Shown here: positions 26,355 to 35,164 of the stretch, one piece after another
Numbering within the stretch: the first letter of the stretch is position 1
Layout of the letters: each line of letters begins with the position of its first letter
Assembly (NCBI RefSeq): GCF_013337285.1
Contig: NZ_SUPW01000002.1
Span: forward strand, 62,001 to 126,000
Source: Agrobacterium tumefaciens
GTDB taxonomy: Bacteria; Pseudomonadota; Alphaproteobacteria; Rhizobiales; Rhizobiaceae
Direction: 5' to 3'
Length of the DNA stretch: 64,000 nucleotides
The notes under the pieces: generated by a model
Databases searched by the model: none
What the model saw: the letters and a program-made list of their open reading frames with translations, nothing else
What the model was told of the DNA's origin: nothing
Translations under genes and position numbers: made by a program

Positions 26355-27200
26355 GTGAAGAAAAACGGTTTGTTGAACAGCGAAAAAACGGCCCTGGCGA
26401 CAAATAGCAGTTTGCCCGCCTTCGTCATGCAGTCGCTGCGCGACCATCGTCAGCGGCAGAAAGCGGTGCAGGCGGCGAAAGATCATTCCTTCCCCATCAT
26501 CGCTTCCTACAATGTGCACAAATGTGTCGGTCGCGACCGCAAGTTCGATCCGGATCGCACCAGCCGCGTCATTCAGGAAATCGGCGCTGATATCATTGCC
26601 CTTCAGGAAGCCGACAGCCGTTTTGGCGAGCGCACCGGCCTGCTCGATCTTGCCCGGCTGGAGCGGGAAAGCGGCCTCATTCCCGTGCCGGTGCAGGCAG
26701 GGGTAAAGGCGCACGGGTGGCATGGCAATGTCGTGCTGTTCAGGGAAGGTGCCGTCCGGGATGTGCATACGCTGAAACTGCCGGGGCTGGAGCCACGCGG
26801 CGCGCTTGTCGTGGAGCTGGATTTGAAGCTGGGTGGCACATTGCGCATCATCGCCGCCCATTTCGGTCTCTTGCGGCATTCCCGCGCTCAGCAGGCGAAG
26901 GCGCTGATCGGCCTTCTGGAAGCGCGCAACGAATGCCCGACCATCCTCATGGGAGACCTGAACGAATGGCGTCTCGGCAATGGCTCGTCGCTCAATACGT
27001 TCCGGGACGCTTTCGGTGCTCTGCCGCCGGCGGTGCCGAGTTTTCCATCCAACCTGCCGGTACTGGCGCTCGACAGGATCATCGCCAACCGTGAAGGTCT
27101 GGTCGAGCAAGTGGAGGCGCATGACAGCGCGCTGGCGCGTGTCGCTTCGGATCACCTGCCGTTGAAAGCCGCGGTCCGGACCGACCTGCTTCTGGCCTGA
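26355..27200 (+). CDS. Endonuclease/exonuclease/phosphatase (EEP) family protein
   Basis: 281 residues, GTG start. EEP motifs in order: SYNVHKCVG (metal-binding Asn), LQEAD (Glu), GDLNEW (Asp/Asn) and SDHLPL (catalytic His). No signal peptide. Clustered 16 bp after the cardiolipin synthase gene, as is common in proteobacteria, which hints at a phosphodiesterase role in lipid metabolism rather than DNA repair. Substrate unknown. Confidence 0.88.
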   Translation: MKKNGLLNSEKTALATNSSLPAFVMQSLRDHRQRQKAVQAAKDHSFPIIASYNVHKCVGRDRKFDPDRTSRVIQEIGADIIALQEADSRFGERTGLLDLARLERESGLIPVPVQAGVKAHGWHGNVVLFREGAVRDVHTLKLPGLEPRGALVVELDLKLGGTLRIIAAHFGLLRHSRAQQAKALIGLLEARNECPTILMGDLNEWRLGNGSSLNTFRDAFGALPPAVPSFPSNLPVLALDRIIANREGLVEQVEAHDSALARVASDHLPLKAAVRTDLLLA

Positions 27201-27217
27201 TCGCCGATATTGCGCAT

Positions 27218-27421
27218 TCAGGCCCGCTGCGCCGCCGCCAGGTGGTTGCGCGAGCGCGCTTCCAGCAACGATGTGCGAATGGCTTCCATCAACCGCTCAC
27301 GATTGTTTCGGGTCTTGCCCCTGTCGAGATTTTGCGCGGAAAGCGCGAGATCAAGACCCTCATGCATCACTATCGAATAGGCAACGGTTGTTGCCCAGTT
27401 TTCGTCGTCCTGCTCCATCAT
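27218..27421 (-). CDS. Small hypothetical protein (67 aa)
   Basis: Short acidic-then-basic protein rich in Ala, Arg and Asn, predicted helical, without a recognisable domain. Support: AGGGG Shine-Dalgarno 5 bp before ATGATG, a palindrome just upstream (27433-27447), and position between convergent neighbours. It may be a small regulatory or stress protein, but nothing shows function. Confidence 0.5.
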   Translation of the reverse strand: MMEQDDENWATTVAYSIVMHEGLDLALSAQNLDRGKTRNNRERLMEAIRTSLLEARSRNHLAAAQRA

Positions 27422-27432
27422 GTCGCCCCTGA

Positions 27433-27447
27433 ACTAAATCATTTAGT
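27433..27447. promoter_or_regulatory. Perfect palindrome ACTAAAT-C-ATTTAGT (candidate operator)
   Basis: 7-bp perfect arms around one base, 12 bp upstream of the ATG of the 67-aa gene. Most of the following 200 bp (27450-27640) is AT-rich and contains no gene I can support. Confidence 0.45.
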
Positions 27448-27641
27448 CCGAATCACCCAGTTCTTGGAAATTACCACAAAATACAAAGCATAAAATAGCA
27501 TTGTTTCTTTGGGTTTCCGTCAATTGGTGAGGCTATATTGATTTTTGGTAGTTCTATTGCAGTGCGATATAGGTGCGTATTCCAGTTAAGCATTTGAAAC
27601 TGATTCAATTTCAGGAGATTCGCATAGACATTTCTGTCCAT

Positions 27642-27672
27642 AAAAAACGCCGCGCATCTGATGATGCGCGGC
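27642..27672 (-). terminator. Rho-independent terminator after RND pump operon
   Basis: On the minus strand, GCCGCGCATC / ATCA / GATGCGCGGC then GTTTTTTA. A perfect 10-bp stem, 40 bp beyond the pump stop codon. Confidence 0.9.
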
Positions 27673-27711
27673 GGGCTTGCTTCGAAGGTGGCGGTGGATG
27701 GGAGTATTGGG

Positions 27712-30700
27712 TCAGCCGGCCTTTTCGAGCTTGTAGTCCGAATTGGCCGGTTCTTCCTGTTTGTGCTGGATGAGCGGGCGGTTGCCGGAGAGCTTGCGCA
27801 CCAGCACGTAGAAGACCGGTGTCATGAAGATGCCGAAGAACGTCACGCCGATCATGCCGGAGAACACTGCGACACCCATGGCCGCACGCATTTCCGCACC
27901 AGCACCTGTCGAGATGACCAGCGGTACCACGCCCATGATGAAGGCGAGTGAGGTCATCAGGATCGGGCGGAGGCGAAGGCGGCTTGCCTCCACTGCCGCC
28001 TGAAGCGGTGTTCGTCCTTCGAATTCCAGCTCTCGGGCAAATTCCACGATCAGGATCGCGTTCTTCGCCGAGAGGCCGACAAGGACGACAAGGCCGATCT
28101 GCGTAAAGATGTTGTTGTCCCCTCCTGTCAGCCAGACGCCTGTGAGAGCCGCGAGCACACCGAGTGGAACGATCAGGATGATCGCGATCGGCAAGGTCAG
28201 GCTTTCATATTGGGCGGCGAGAACCAGATAGACCAGCAGCAGCGCCAACGGGAAGACCACGATGCTGGAGTTACCGGCGAGGATCTGCTGGTAGGTCAGG
28301 TCTGTCCATTCGTAGTCGATCCCGGCTGGCAGGTTTTCGGCAAGGATTTTCTCCATGGCGGCCTGCGCCTGTCCAGAGGAGAAGCCCGGTGCCGGACCGC
28401 CGTTGATATCGGCTGCAAGGAAGCCGTTATAACGGTTGGTGCGCTCCGGTCCTGTTGTCGCATCCACTTTCAGCAGCGTGGAAAGCGGGATCATCTGGCC
28501 GGTGGATGAGCGAACCTTCAGACGGCCGATATCCTCCGCATGGGCGCGGAATTGCGCGTCCGCCTGCACACGCACGCTGTATGTCCGCCCGAAGGCGTTG
28601 AAGTCGTTGACATAGAGCGAGCCGAGATAGATTTGCAGCGTCTGGAAGACGTCGCTGACGGAGACGCCCAGCTGTTCGGCCTTGGCGCGGTCAAGATCGG
28701 CGAAGAGCTGCGGCACGTTGATCTGGAAGCTGGAGAAGATGCCCGCCAGCTCCGGCGTCTGGTATGCCTTGGCGATGACCGCCTTGGTCGCTTCGTCGAG
28801 CGCTTGGTAGCCGTAACCGGCGCGGTCCTCGATCTGCAGCTTGAAACCGCCCGTCTGGCCGAGGCCGTTGACCGGCGGCGGCGGGAACATGGCGATGAAG
28901 GCATCCTGAATGCCTGCAAACTTCTGGTTCAGCTGCATGGCGATGGCGCCACCTGATAGTTCCGGCGTCTTGCGGTTTTCGAAGTCGTCGAGAACCGCAA
29001 AAACGATGCCGGAATTGGAGCCGATGGTGAAGCCGTTGATCGACAGGCCGGGGAAAGCGATGGCGTGGCTGACGCCCGGCTGTTCGAGCGCGATGTCGCT
29101 CATGCGCTTGATGACGCTTTCCGTCCGGTCAAGCGTTGCTCCATCAGGAAGCTGCGCGAAACCGATCAGGTACTGCTTGTCCTGCGCCGGCACGAAGCCG
29201 CTCGGAACGGCGCTGAACATGTTGTAGGTGGCTGCGACCAGCGCCATGTAGACCATCATGACAAGGCTCTTGCGCGTCACCAGCCCGCCGACGGTTTTGC
29301 CGTAACCGTTGGAGGCGGCCCCGAAGGCGCGGTTGAAGCCGCGGAAGAACCAGCCGAAAATCCGGTCCATGAAGCGGGTCAGCCAGTCTTTCGGAGCGTC
29401 GTGTTCCTTCAGCAACAGGGCTGCAAGAGCGGGTGAGAGCGTCAGCGAGTTGATTGCCGAGATGACGGTGGAAATGGCGATCGTCAGGGCGAACTGCCGG
29501 TAGAACTGGCCGGAAAGGCCGGAGATGAAGGCGAGCGGCACGAAAACGGCGACCAGCACCAGCGCGATTGCGATGATCGGGCCGGAGACTTCCCGCATGG
29601 CCTTGTAGGTGGCGTCACGCGGTGAGAGCCCGTTTTCGATGTTTCGCTCGACGTTTTCCACCACCACGATAGCGTCATCCACCACGATGCCGATGGCCAG
29701 CACGAGGCCGAATAGCGTCAACGCGTTGATGGAGAAGCCGAAGGCATACATGACGGCGAAGGTGCCGATGATCGAGACCGGAACGGCGATCAGCGGAATG
29801 ATCGAGGCGCGCCAGGTCTGGAGGAAGAGGATGACAACAAGCACCACGAGGCCAACGGCCTCGAGGAGTGTGTCAACCACCTTCTCGATGGAGGAGCGCA
29901 CGAATTTCGTCGTGTCGTAGACGATTTCGTATTTCACGCCATCCGGCATTGCCAGCTGCAGATTGTCCATCGTGGCGCGGACATTGTCGGCGATTTCGAT
30001 GGCGTTGGAGCCGGGAGCCTGAAGCACCGCAACGGCCACGGCAGGCTCGCCGTCGAGCAGCGAACGCAGCGTGTAGTCGGCGGCGCCGAGTTCGATGCGG
30101 GCGACGTCGCGCAGGCGGGTGATCTGACCGTTCGCGCCGCTCTTGACGATGATGTTGCCGAATTCCTCCGGTGTCGTCAGACGACCTTGCGCATTGACGT
30201 TGAGCTGTAGATCGACGCCGTTCGGGCTTGGCGAAGCGCCGATGACGCCGGCTGCGGCCTGGACGTTCTGCTGGCGGATGGCGTCGGAGACGTCGCTGGC
30301 GGCGAGATCATGCTCGGCGACTTTCTGCGGATCGAGCCAGACGCGCATGGAATAGTCACCCGCGCCGAAGACCTGCACCTGACCCACGCCTTCGATGCGG
30401 GCGAGACGATCCTTGACGTTCAGCGTCGCATAGTTGCGCAGATAGGTGATGTCATAGGCGTCGGTCTTCGACACCAGATTGACGACCATGATGAAGTCGG
30501 GCGAGCTTTTGACGGTGGTGATGCCGAGTGCGCGGACTTCCGCCGGCAGGCGCGGTTCGGCCTGCGACACGCGGTTCTGTACCAGCTGCTGCGCCTTGTC
30601 CGGGTCCGTGCCGAGCTTGAAGGTGACGGTCAGCGTCAACACGCCGTCGGACGTTGCCTGGCTGCCCATGTAGAGCATGTCCTCGACGCCGTTGATCTGT

Positions 30701-30906
30701 TCTTCAAGCGGCGTGGCGACTGTTTCGGCGATAACGGCCGGGTTTGCGCCGGGATAGGTGGCGCGCACGACGACGGATGGTGGAACGACTTCCGGATATT
30801 CGGAAATCGGCAGGGCGCGCATGCCCAGAAGGCCCGCCACCACAATCAGGACCGAAAGCACGGCAGCGAATACCGGCCGGTCGACAAAAAATCTGGAAAT
30901 ATTCAT
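27712..30906 (-). CDS. RND multidrug efflux pump, inner-membrane subunit (AcrB/HAE1 family)
   Basis: 1064 residues, full length for the family. The N-terminal FFVDRPVFAAVLSVLIVVAG starts TM1; the proton-relay pair DD lies in GIVVDDAIVVVENVE (TM4); two large porter loops lie between TM1-2 and TM7-8; a GGxxxxxLxT-like tail ends the protein. It exports drugs or plant compounds by proton antiport together with the adaptor encoded upstream and an outer-membrane channel not present here. The Agrobacterium IfeAB and AmeABC pumps are the obvious comparisons, but I cannot tell which, if either, this is. Confidence 0.93.
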   Translation of the reverse strand: MNISRFFVDRPVFAAVLSVLIVVAGLLGMRALPISEYPEVVPPSVVVRATYPGANPAVIAETVATPLEEQINGVEDMLYMGSQATSDGVLTLTVTFKLGTDPDKAQQLVQNRVSQAEPRLPAEVRALGITTVKSSPDFIMVVNLVSKTDAYDITYLRNYATLNVKDRLARIEGVGQVQVFGAGDYSMRVWLDPQKVAEHDLAASDVSDAIRQQNVQAAAGVIGASPSPNGVDLQLNVNAQGRLTTPEEFGNIIVKSGANGQITRLRDVARIELGAADYTLRSLLDGEPAVAVAVLQAPGSNAIEIADNVRATMDNLQLAMPDGVKYEIVYDTTKFVRSSIEKVVDTLLEAVGLVVLVVILFLQTWRASIIPLIAVPVSIIGTFAVMYAFGFSINALTLFGLVLAIGIVVDDAIVVVENVERNIENGLSPRDATYKAMREVSGPIIAIALVLVAVFVPLAFISGLSGQFYRQFALTIAISTVISAINSLTLSPALAALLLKEHDAPKDWLTRFMDRIFGWFFRGFNRAFGAASNGYGKTVGGLVTRKSLVMMVYMALVAATYNMFSAVPSGFVPAQDKQYLIGFAQLPDGATLDRTESVIKRMSDIALEQPGVSHAIAFPGLSINGFTIGSNSGIVFAVLDDFENRKTPELSGGAIAMQLNQKFAGIQDAFIAMFPPPPVNGLGQTGGFKLQIEDRAGYGYQALDEATKAVIAKAYQTPELAGIFSSFQINVPQLFADLDRAKAEQLGVSVSDVFQTLQIYLGSLYVNDFNAFGRTYSVRVQADAQFRAHAEDIGRLKVRSSTGQMIPLSTLLKVDATTGPERTNRYNGFLAADINGGPAPGFSSGQAQAAMEKILAENLPAGIDYEWTDLTYQQILAGNSSIVVFPLALLLVYLVLAAQYESLTLPIAIILIVPLGVLAALTGVWLTGGDNNIFTQIGLVVLVGLSAKNAILIVEFARELEFEGRTPLQAAVEASRLRLRPILMTSLAFIMGVVPLVISTGAGAEMRAAMGVAVFSGMIGVTFFGIFMTPVFYVLVRKLSGNRPLIQHKQEEPANSDYKLEKAG

Positions 30907-30949
30907 ATCCAGTCCCTCTCCGGGTATATTTGGAAATGCAAAGGCCGTT

Positions 30950-30971
30950 CCGGCGGCTTTTGTGCCGCCGG
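30950..30971. other. Intercistronic hairpin between adaptor and pump genes
   Basis: CCGGCGGC / TTTTGT / GCCGCCGG, a perfect 8-bp GC stem in the 114-bp gap. It has no T run on either strand, so it is more likely an mRNA-stability or partial-attenuation structure than a terminator. Confidence 0.6.
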
Positions 30972-31020
30972 TTATGGCCGGTTCTGTCTGGAATGCGTCT
31001 CGCTGGGAAGCGGGACGGAA

Positions 31021-32211
31021 TTATTGCGAAGTGGCGACCTTGTCTTCCGCCTGCGGTGCGATGGTGGCACCGGGGCGAATGCGCTGCAGTCCGTTGACGA
31101 CGATCGTATCACCGGCGGCAAGGCCGCTTTCGATGATGCGCTGGCCATCAGCCGGTGCACCGGGCTTGATCTGGCGGTAGCTCACCTTGTTTTCGGCATC
31201 GACCACGAAGACGAAGCGCTTGTCCTGGTCCGTGCCGATGGCGCGATCACTGATGAGGATGCGGTTTTCCGGCTTCGGTTCGCCCATGCGCACCCGCACG
31301 AACTGGCCGGGGATTAGCCTGCCATCAGGATTTTCGAAGACGGCGCGGACACCGATGGTGCCGCTGGCCGAATCCACCTGATTGTCGATCAGGTGCAGTG
31401 TGCCCTTGATCGGCGTGCCCTCATCCGAAAGCGTGCCGATTTCCACCGGAATCTGTTCGAGTGCGGGCAGGGCGTCGGTCGTCTGCGGCAGTTCGGCAAG
31501 CGCTTTGGCCACCGTTCCTTCGCTGGCGTTGAAGCTGGCATAGATCGGGTTGACCGAAACCAGCGTTGTCAGGGCAGGCGATGTCGAGCCGGCGGCGACA
31601 AGGTTGCCGGCGGTGATTTCGATGCGACCGACCCTGCCGGAAACCGGGGCGAGGATTTCGGTGTAGCCGAGATCGAGCTGAGTCGTCGTCAGCGTGGCGC
31701 GGGCGGCGCGAAGCTGGGCTTCGGCATCCGCAAACGAGCTTTGACGCTGGTCGAGATCGCTCTGGGAGATGGTGCGGTTATCGGAAAGCCTGCGGCCACG
31801 GTCGAGTTCCGTTTTCGCAAGGCTGACCTTGGCTTCAGCGGAAGCGACCTGGCCTTCAGCGCCGGCAACAGCAGCCTGATAAGGGGCCGGATCGATGGTG
31901 AAGAGGGGATCGCCTTCCTTCACCAGCGCGCCTTCGCGGAAATGCACGGCCTTGATCTGGCCGGCGACGCGGGAGCGGATCTGCACCCGGTCAACGGCTT
32001 CGAGACGGCCGGAAAATTCTTCCCAGCGCATGACGTCGCGGCTTTCCACCTTGGCGACGGTGACGGGGATCGCCGGCGTTTCGGCCGGGGTGGAGGCTGC
32101 CGTCGCGTCGCGGCTGGTGGGCAGGTCAAAAAACAGTGCTGCAGCTGCAACAGACATGGCAAGTCCGATGCCGGCACCCGTCAGGGCCCGGCGCTTTGTG
32201 TTGAGCGTCAT
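31021..32211 (-). CDS. RND efflux periplasmic adaptor subunit (MFP/AcrA family)
   Basis: 396 residues with an N-terminal hydrophobic anchor or uncleaved signal (about 12-30) and no lipobox. The barrel-sandwich/lipoyl halves (VQIRSRVAGQIKAVHFREGALVKEGD near 75 and LGYTEILAPVSGRVGRI near 180) flank a coiled-coil hairpin (about 110-170), then a beta-barrel domain. Strong AAGGAGA Shine-Dalgarno. First gene of the pump operon; no TetR regulator adjoins it. Confidence 0.93.
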   Translation of the reverse strand: MTLNTKRRALTGAGIGLAMSVAAAALFFDLPTSRDATAASTPAETPAIPVTVAKVESRDVMRWEEFSGRLEAVDRVQIRSRVAGQIKAVHFREGALVKEGDPLFTIDPAPYQAAVAGAEGQVASAEAKVSLAKTELDRGRRLSDNRTISQSDLDQRQSSFADAEAQLRAARATLTTTQLDLGYTEILAPVSGRVGRIEITAGNLVAAGSTSPALTTLVSVNPIYASFNASEGTVAKALAELPQTTDALPALEQIPVEIGTLSDEGTPIKGTLHLIDNQVDSASGTIGVRAVFENPDGRLIPGQFVRVRMGEPKPENRILISDRAIGTDQDKRFVFVVDAENKVSYRQIKPGAPADGQRIIESGLAAGDTIVVNGLQRIRPGATIAPQAEDKVATSQ

Positions 32212-32264
32212 GGGATTCTCCTTGGCTCGGTTCAGGAGCCGTCAGTGTCTTAAAATATGCGGTA

Positions 32265-33062
32265 TCAGTGTCTCAACTGGTCAACGAAGGTCTTGAATTC
32301 CGAACAGACGGATGAGACCCATCCGCCGCCCTCTCCTTGATAAAGCCCCGTCCAGCCGACGCCGGCGGGGAATACATGCTGCCGGACGCTGACGCCTGAG
32401 GCGAGGAGCCGGTCGGCATAATTGACCGTTTCGTCGCGCAGAGGATCGTCCTCGGCGGTAAAGATCAGCGCCGGCGCCACCCGGTTCAGCCGCGTACACT
32501 GGCAGGGCGCGGCATAGGGGTGGAAAAACCCACAGGCCTTGGCAAGGTAATGGCTCCAGCCATCCGCCCAGCGTTCACGCATGCCGATCCTGTCCGCATC
32601 GCGAAAGGATTCCGTCGTCATCATCGGGTCGATCATGGGCGACAGAAGAATTTGCCCGGCGAGCTTGCCCGGCATGCGGTCACGGGCTTTAAGCGCAAGT
32701 CCCGCCGCCACATTGCCGCCTGCCTCTTCGCCGGCCACGAACAGCAGCGATTTCGCGCCGCCATAATGTTTGCGGTCCCGGCTCAGATGATCGAGCGCAT
32801 CGAAAGCGCAATCGATCACCATCGGAAACTCGTTGCCGGACGGCTTGCTATAGTCAGCCTCGACAACGATGGCGCCGCTTTCCGCCAGCGCTCGCGCCAC
32901 CGGAAGTTCCGGGCAATTGCCGCCCTTTTCCAGAAACGAGCCGCCGCGCAGATAAAGGATCACGGGCGGATGGCTGCAGAGGCCGGCACTCTCATATCGG
33001 CGCACGGAAAGCTCAGATGCGGAGCCCCCACAGCGTTTGATATTTTCCCAGTGCGCGTTCAT
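32265..33062 (-). CDS. Alpha/beta-hydrolase-fold protein lacking the catalytic serine (probable pseudoenzyme)
   Basis: About 265 residues resembling hormone-sensitive-lipase/acetyl-esterase proteins, with order and spacing of motifs retained but key residues changed. The oxyanion HGGG is RGGS (ILYLRGGSF). The nucleophile elbow GDSAGG is GEEAGG, with Glu replacing Ser (codon GAG at 32724-32726). The acid motif EDDPLRDE is kept; the C-terminal His-Gly is not evident. It starts at ATG 33062 (or GTG 33098). It lies 53 bp upstream of the RND adaptor gene on the same strand and is divergent from a LysR gene. Hydrolysis seems unlikely; a ligand-binding role is possible. Confidence 0.75.
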   Translation of the reverse strand: MNAHWENIKRCGGSASELSVRRYESAGLCSHPPVILYLRGGSFLEKGGNCPELPVARALAESGAIVVEADYSKPSGNEFPMVIDCAFDALDHLSRDRKHYGGAKSLLFVAGEEAGGNVAAGLALKARDRMPGKLAGQILLSPMIDPMMTTESFRDADRIGMRERWADGWSHYLAKACGFFHPYAAPCQCTRLNRVAPALIFTAEDDPLRDETVNYADRLLASGVSVRQHVFPAGVGWTGLYQGEGGGWVSSVCSEFKTFVDQLRH

Positions 33063-33196
33063 CTGATCCGGTCCCGTGCGCCGCCATCGACAGCTCACCT
33101 TATTTGCAAAATCTGAAATTCATATTATTGTTCGAGAGAAAACGATCAAGTACGTCAAAATGAAAACACTATTCCAAAAAAACGGATAATAGCTAA

Positions 33197-34096
33197 ATGG
33201 ATCAGCTCTCCGCCATGCGGGTCTTCACGCGCGTCGTCGAGACCGGTAATTTCAGCCGCGCCGCCACCGCGCTGAACATGCCCAAAACTACCGTCACCAA
33301 CATGGTGCAGGCGCTGGAGGCGCATCTGCAGACCACGCTTCTCAACCGCACCACGCGGCGAGTGATGTTGACGACGGACGGCGCTCTCTATTACGAGCGG
33401 GCCTCACAGATTTTGTCGGAAATCGAAGAACTGGATGGCAGTATGTCCAGCGCGCAGGTGCAGCCATCCGGCCGGTTGCGGGTGGAAATGGCCGGTGTCT
33501 TTGCGGACCTCGTGGTTATCCCACATCTTTGCGAATTTTACCAGCGTTATCCGCAAATCCGTCTCGATCTCGGCGTCGGCGACCGGCTGGTCGACTATAT
33601 TGCCGAAAATGTCGACTGTGCGCTCCGGGTCGGCGTGCTGCGCGATCAGTCGCTGATTGCCCGTAAAGTGGGCGAACTGCGGTTCGAGACATTCGCCTCG
33701 CCATCCTACATCGAAAATTTCGGCATGCCGCAGGAACCGGAAGATATGGAGAAGGGCCATTATTCGGTGGGTTATCTCAATGCCACCACCGGCCAGATCA
33801 TGCCGGCCTCCTTCGACAATGGCGTGCGCAGCGTCGAACTGACCCCGAATTATGTGGTGTCGGTCAATGACAGCCGCACCTATCTCAATGCTGCGCTGGC
33901 GGGCATGGGCATCGTGCAATTGCCGATCTTCATGGTGAAAGATCACCTGGCGCGCGGCGAACTGGTGCCGGTTCTTTCGGAATGGCAGCGCGAAGCCATG
34001 CCGATCTACGTGGTCTATCCGCAGACGCGGCACGTCACCAACAAGGTGCGCGTCTTTGTCGACTGGCTGGCCAAGCTGGTTCACGGCATGGTCTGA
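33197..34096 (+). CDS. LysR-family transcriptional regulator
   Basis: 299 residues. HTH at about 3-62 (MRVFTRVVETGNFSRAATALNMPKTTVTNMVQ), then the effector domain. AaeR/DmlR-like subgroup by general appearance. It is divergent from the pseudo-hydrolase and RND-adaptor genes across an AT-rich 134-bp gap, so it is a plausible regulator of them. It is convergent with the next LysR gene, 9 bp away. Confidence 0.92.
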   Translation: MDQLSAMRVFTRVVETGNFSRAATALNMPKTTVTNMVQALEAHLQTTLLNRTTRRVMLTTDGALYYERASQILSEIEELDGSMSSAQVQPSGRLRVEMAGVFADLVVIPHLCEFYQRYPQIRLDLGVGDRLVDYIAENVDCALRVGVLRDQSLIARKVGELRFETFASPSYIENFGMPQEPEDMEKGHYSVGYLNATTGQIMPASFDNGVRSVELTPNYVVSVNDSRTYLNAALAGMGIVQLPIFMVKDHLARGELVPVLSEWQREAMPIYVVYPQTRHVTNKVRVFVDWLAKLVHGMV

Positions 34097-34105
34097 GGCG
34101 GTCAA

Positions 34106-35005
34106 TCAACGCCCGACCCTTGCCGCGACGAAATCGATGAAGGCGCGCACGCGGGCGGCCAGATGTTCGTGGCCGGCATAAACCGCGTGGATGACTTCCA
34201 TCTCCTCGGCATTATAGTCTTCGAGCACCGGCACGAGCAGGCCGGCCTCGATATCCGGTTCGATATGAAACTCGCCGACCCTTCCGAGCCCTAATCCCGT
34301 CAGGCAGAGCCTTCGCATGGCCATGCCGCTGTTGACCGCGACATTGCCGGTGACGGGAAGACGATAGACCTCCGCCGAGCCGGGATCGCGAAACGGCCAT
34401 TCATTGAGGTTGCGGCTGAAATTGAAGCTGAAGCAATTGTGCTGCGCCAAATCCTGCGGTTTTTCCGGCATACCGTGTTTTTCGATATAGGCGGGGGAGG
34501 CGACGATGATCCGGCGCACCTCTTTCAGCTTTCTCGCCTTCAGGGACGAATCTCCCATCGCGCCCGAGCGGATGGCGATATCGGTTCGCTCTTCGATCAG
34601 GCTGATGACACCGTCGGTCAACGAAATATCCAACTCGATTTCGGGATAAAGCGCAAGGAACTCGGGCGCGAGCGGCAGGAGATAACGTTCGCCGAAGCCC
34701 AGTGTGGCGTTGACGCGCAGCAGGCCGCGCGGCACCACCTTGCCGCCGCTTGCCACGATCTGCTCGGTTTCGGCTATGTCGGCCAGAATGCGCCTTGCCC
34801 GGACAAGATAGACTTCTCCCTCCGGGGTCAGCGTCACCACACGGGTGGAACGGGCGAGAAGACGGGTGCCGAGGCGGTCTTCGATGCGGGTGACGAGCTT
34901 GCTCACCGCCGAGGGCGACAGCTTTAGCCGACGTCCGGCGGCGGAAAAACTGCCAAGCTCTGCCGCCGCCACGAAGACTTCCATTTCTCCGGCCCGATTG
35001 TCCAT
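34106..35005 (-). CDS. LysR-family transcriptional regulator
   Basis: 299 residues with HTH at about 5-64 (FVAAAELGSFSAAGRRLKLSPSAVSKLVTRIE) and a standard effector domain. It is divergent from an MFS exporter plus aldo/keto reductase pair across 159 bp. This arrangement (LysR with YdhP-like MFS and a reductase) suggests local control of those two genes. Confidence 0.92.
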   Translation of the reverse strand: MDNRAGEMEVFVAAAELGSFSAAGRRLKLSPSAVSKLVTRIEDRLGTRLLARSTRVVTLTPEGEVYLVRARRILADIAETEQIVASGGKVVPRGLLRVNATLGFGERYLLPLAPEFLALYPEIELDISLTDGVISLIEERTDIAIRSGAMGDSSLKARKLKEVRRIIVASPAYIEKHGMPEKPQDLAQHNCFSFNFSRNLNEWPFRDPGSAEVYRLPVTGNVAVNSGMAMRRLCLTGLGLGRVGEFHIEPDIEAGLLVPVLEDYNAEEMEVIHAVYAGHEHLAARVRAFIDFVAARVGR

Positions 35006-35164
35006 TGTCGCACCACCTGTGAAATAAATTCAAAAGCCTTTATCCATTTTCGCCGATTATCATGCAAGTCCCCTTCGCCCATATTGCATCCATAGATTTG
35101 ATCCAACCGGACGGCACCGCTGTCCAGAACGCCCGCGACCCCGCTGGGCGAAGAGGTATTCGTC

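Noticed and set aside
30950..30971. Hairpin between adaptor and pump genes as a terminator
   Set aside because: There is no T run after the stem on the minus strand, and the downstream pump needs co-expression with its adaptor.
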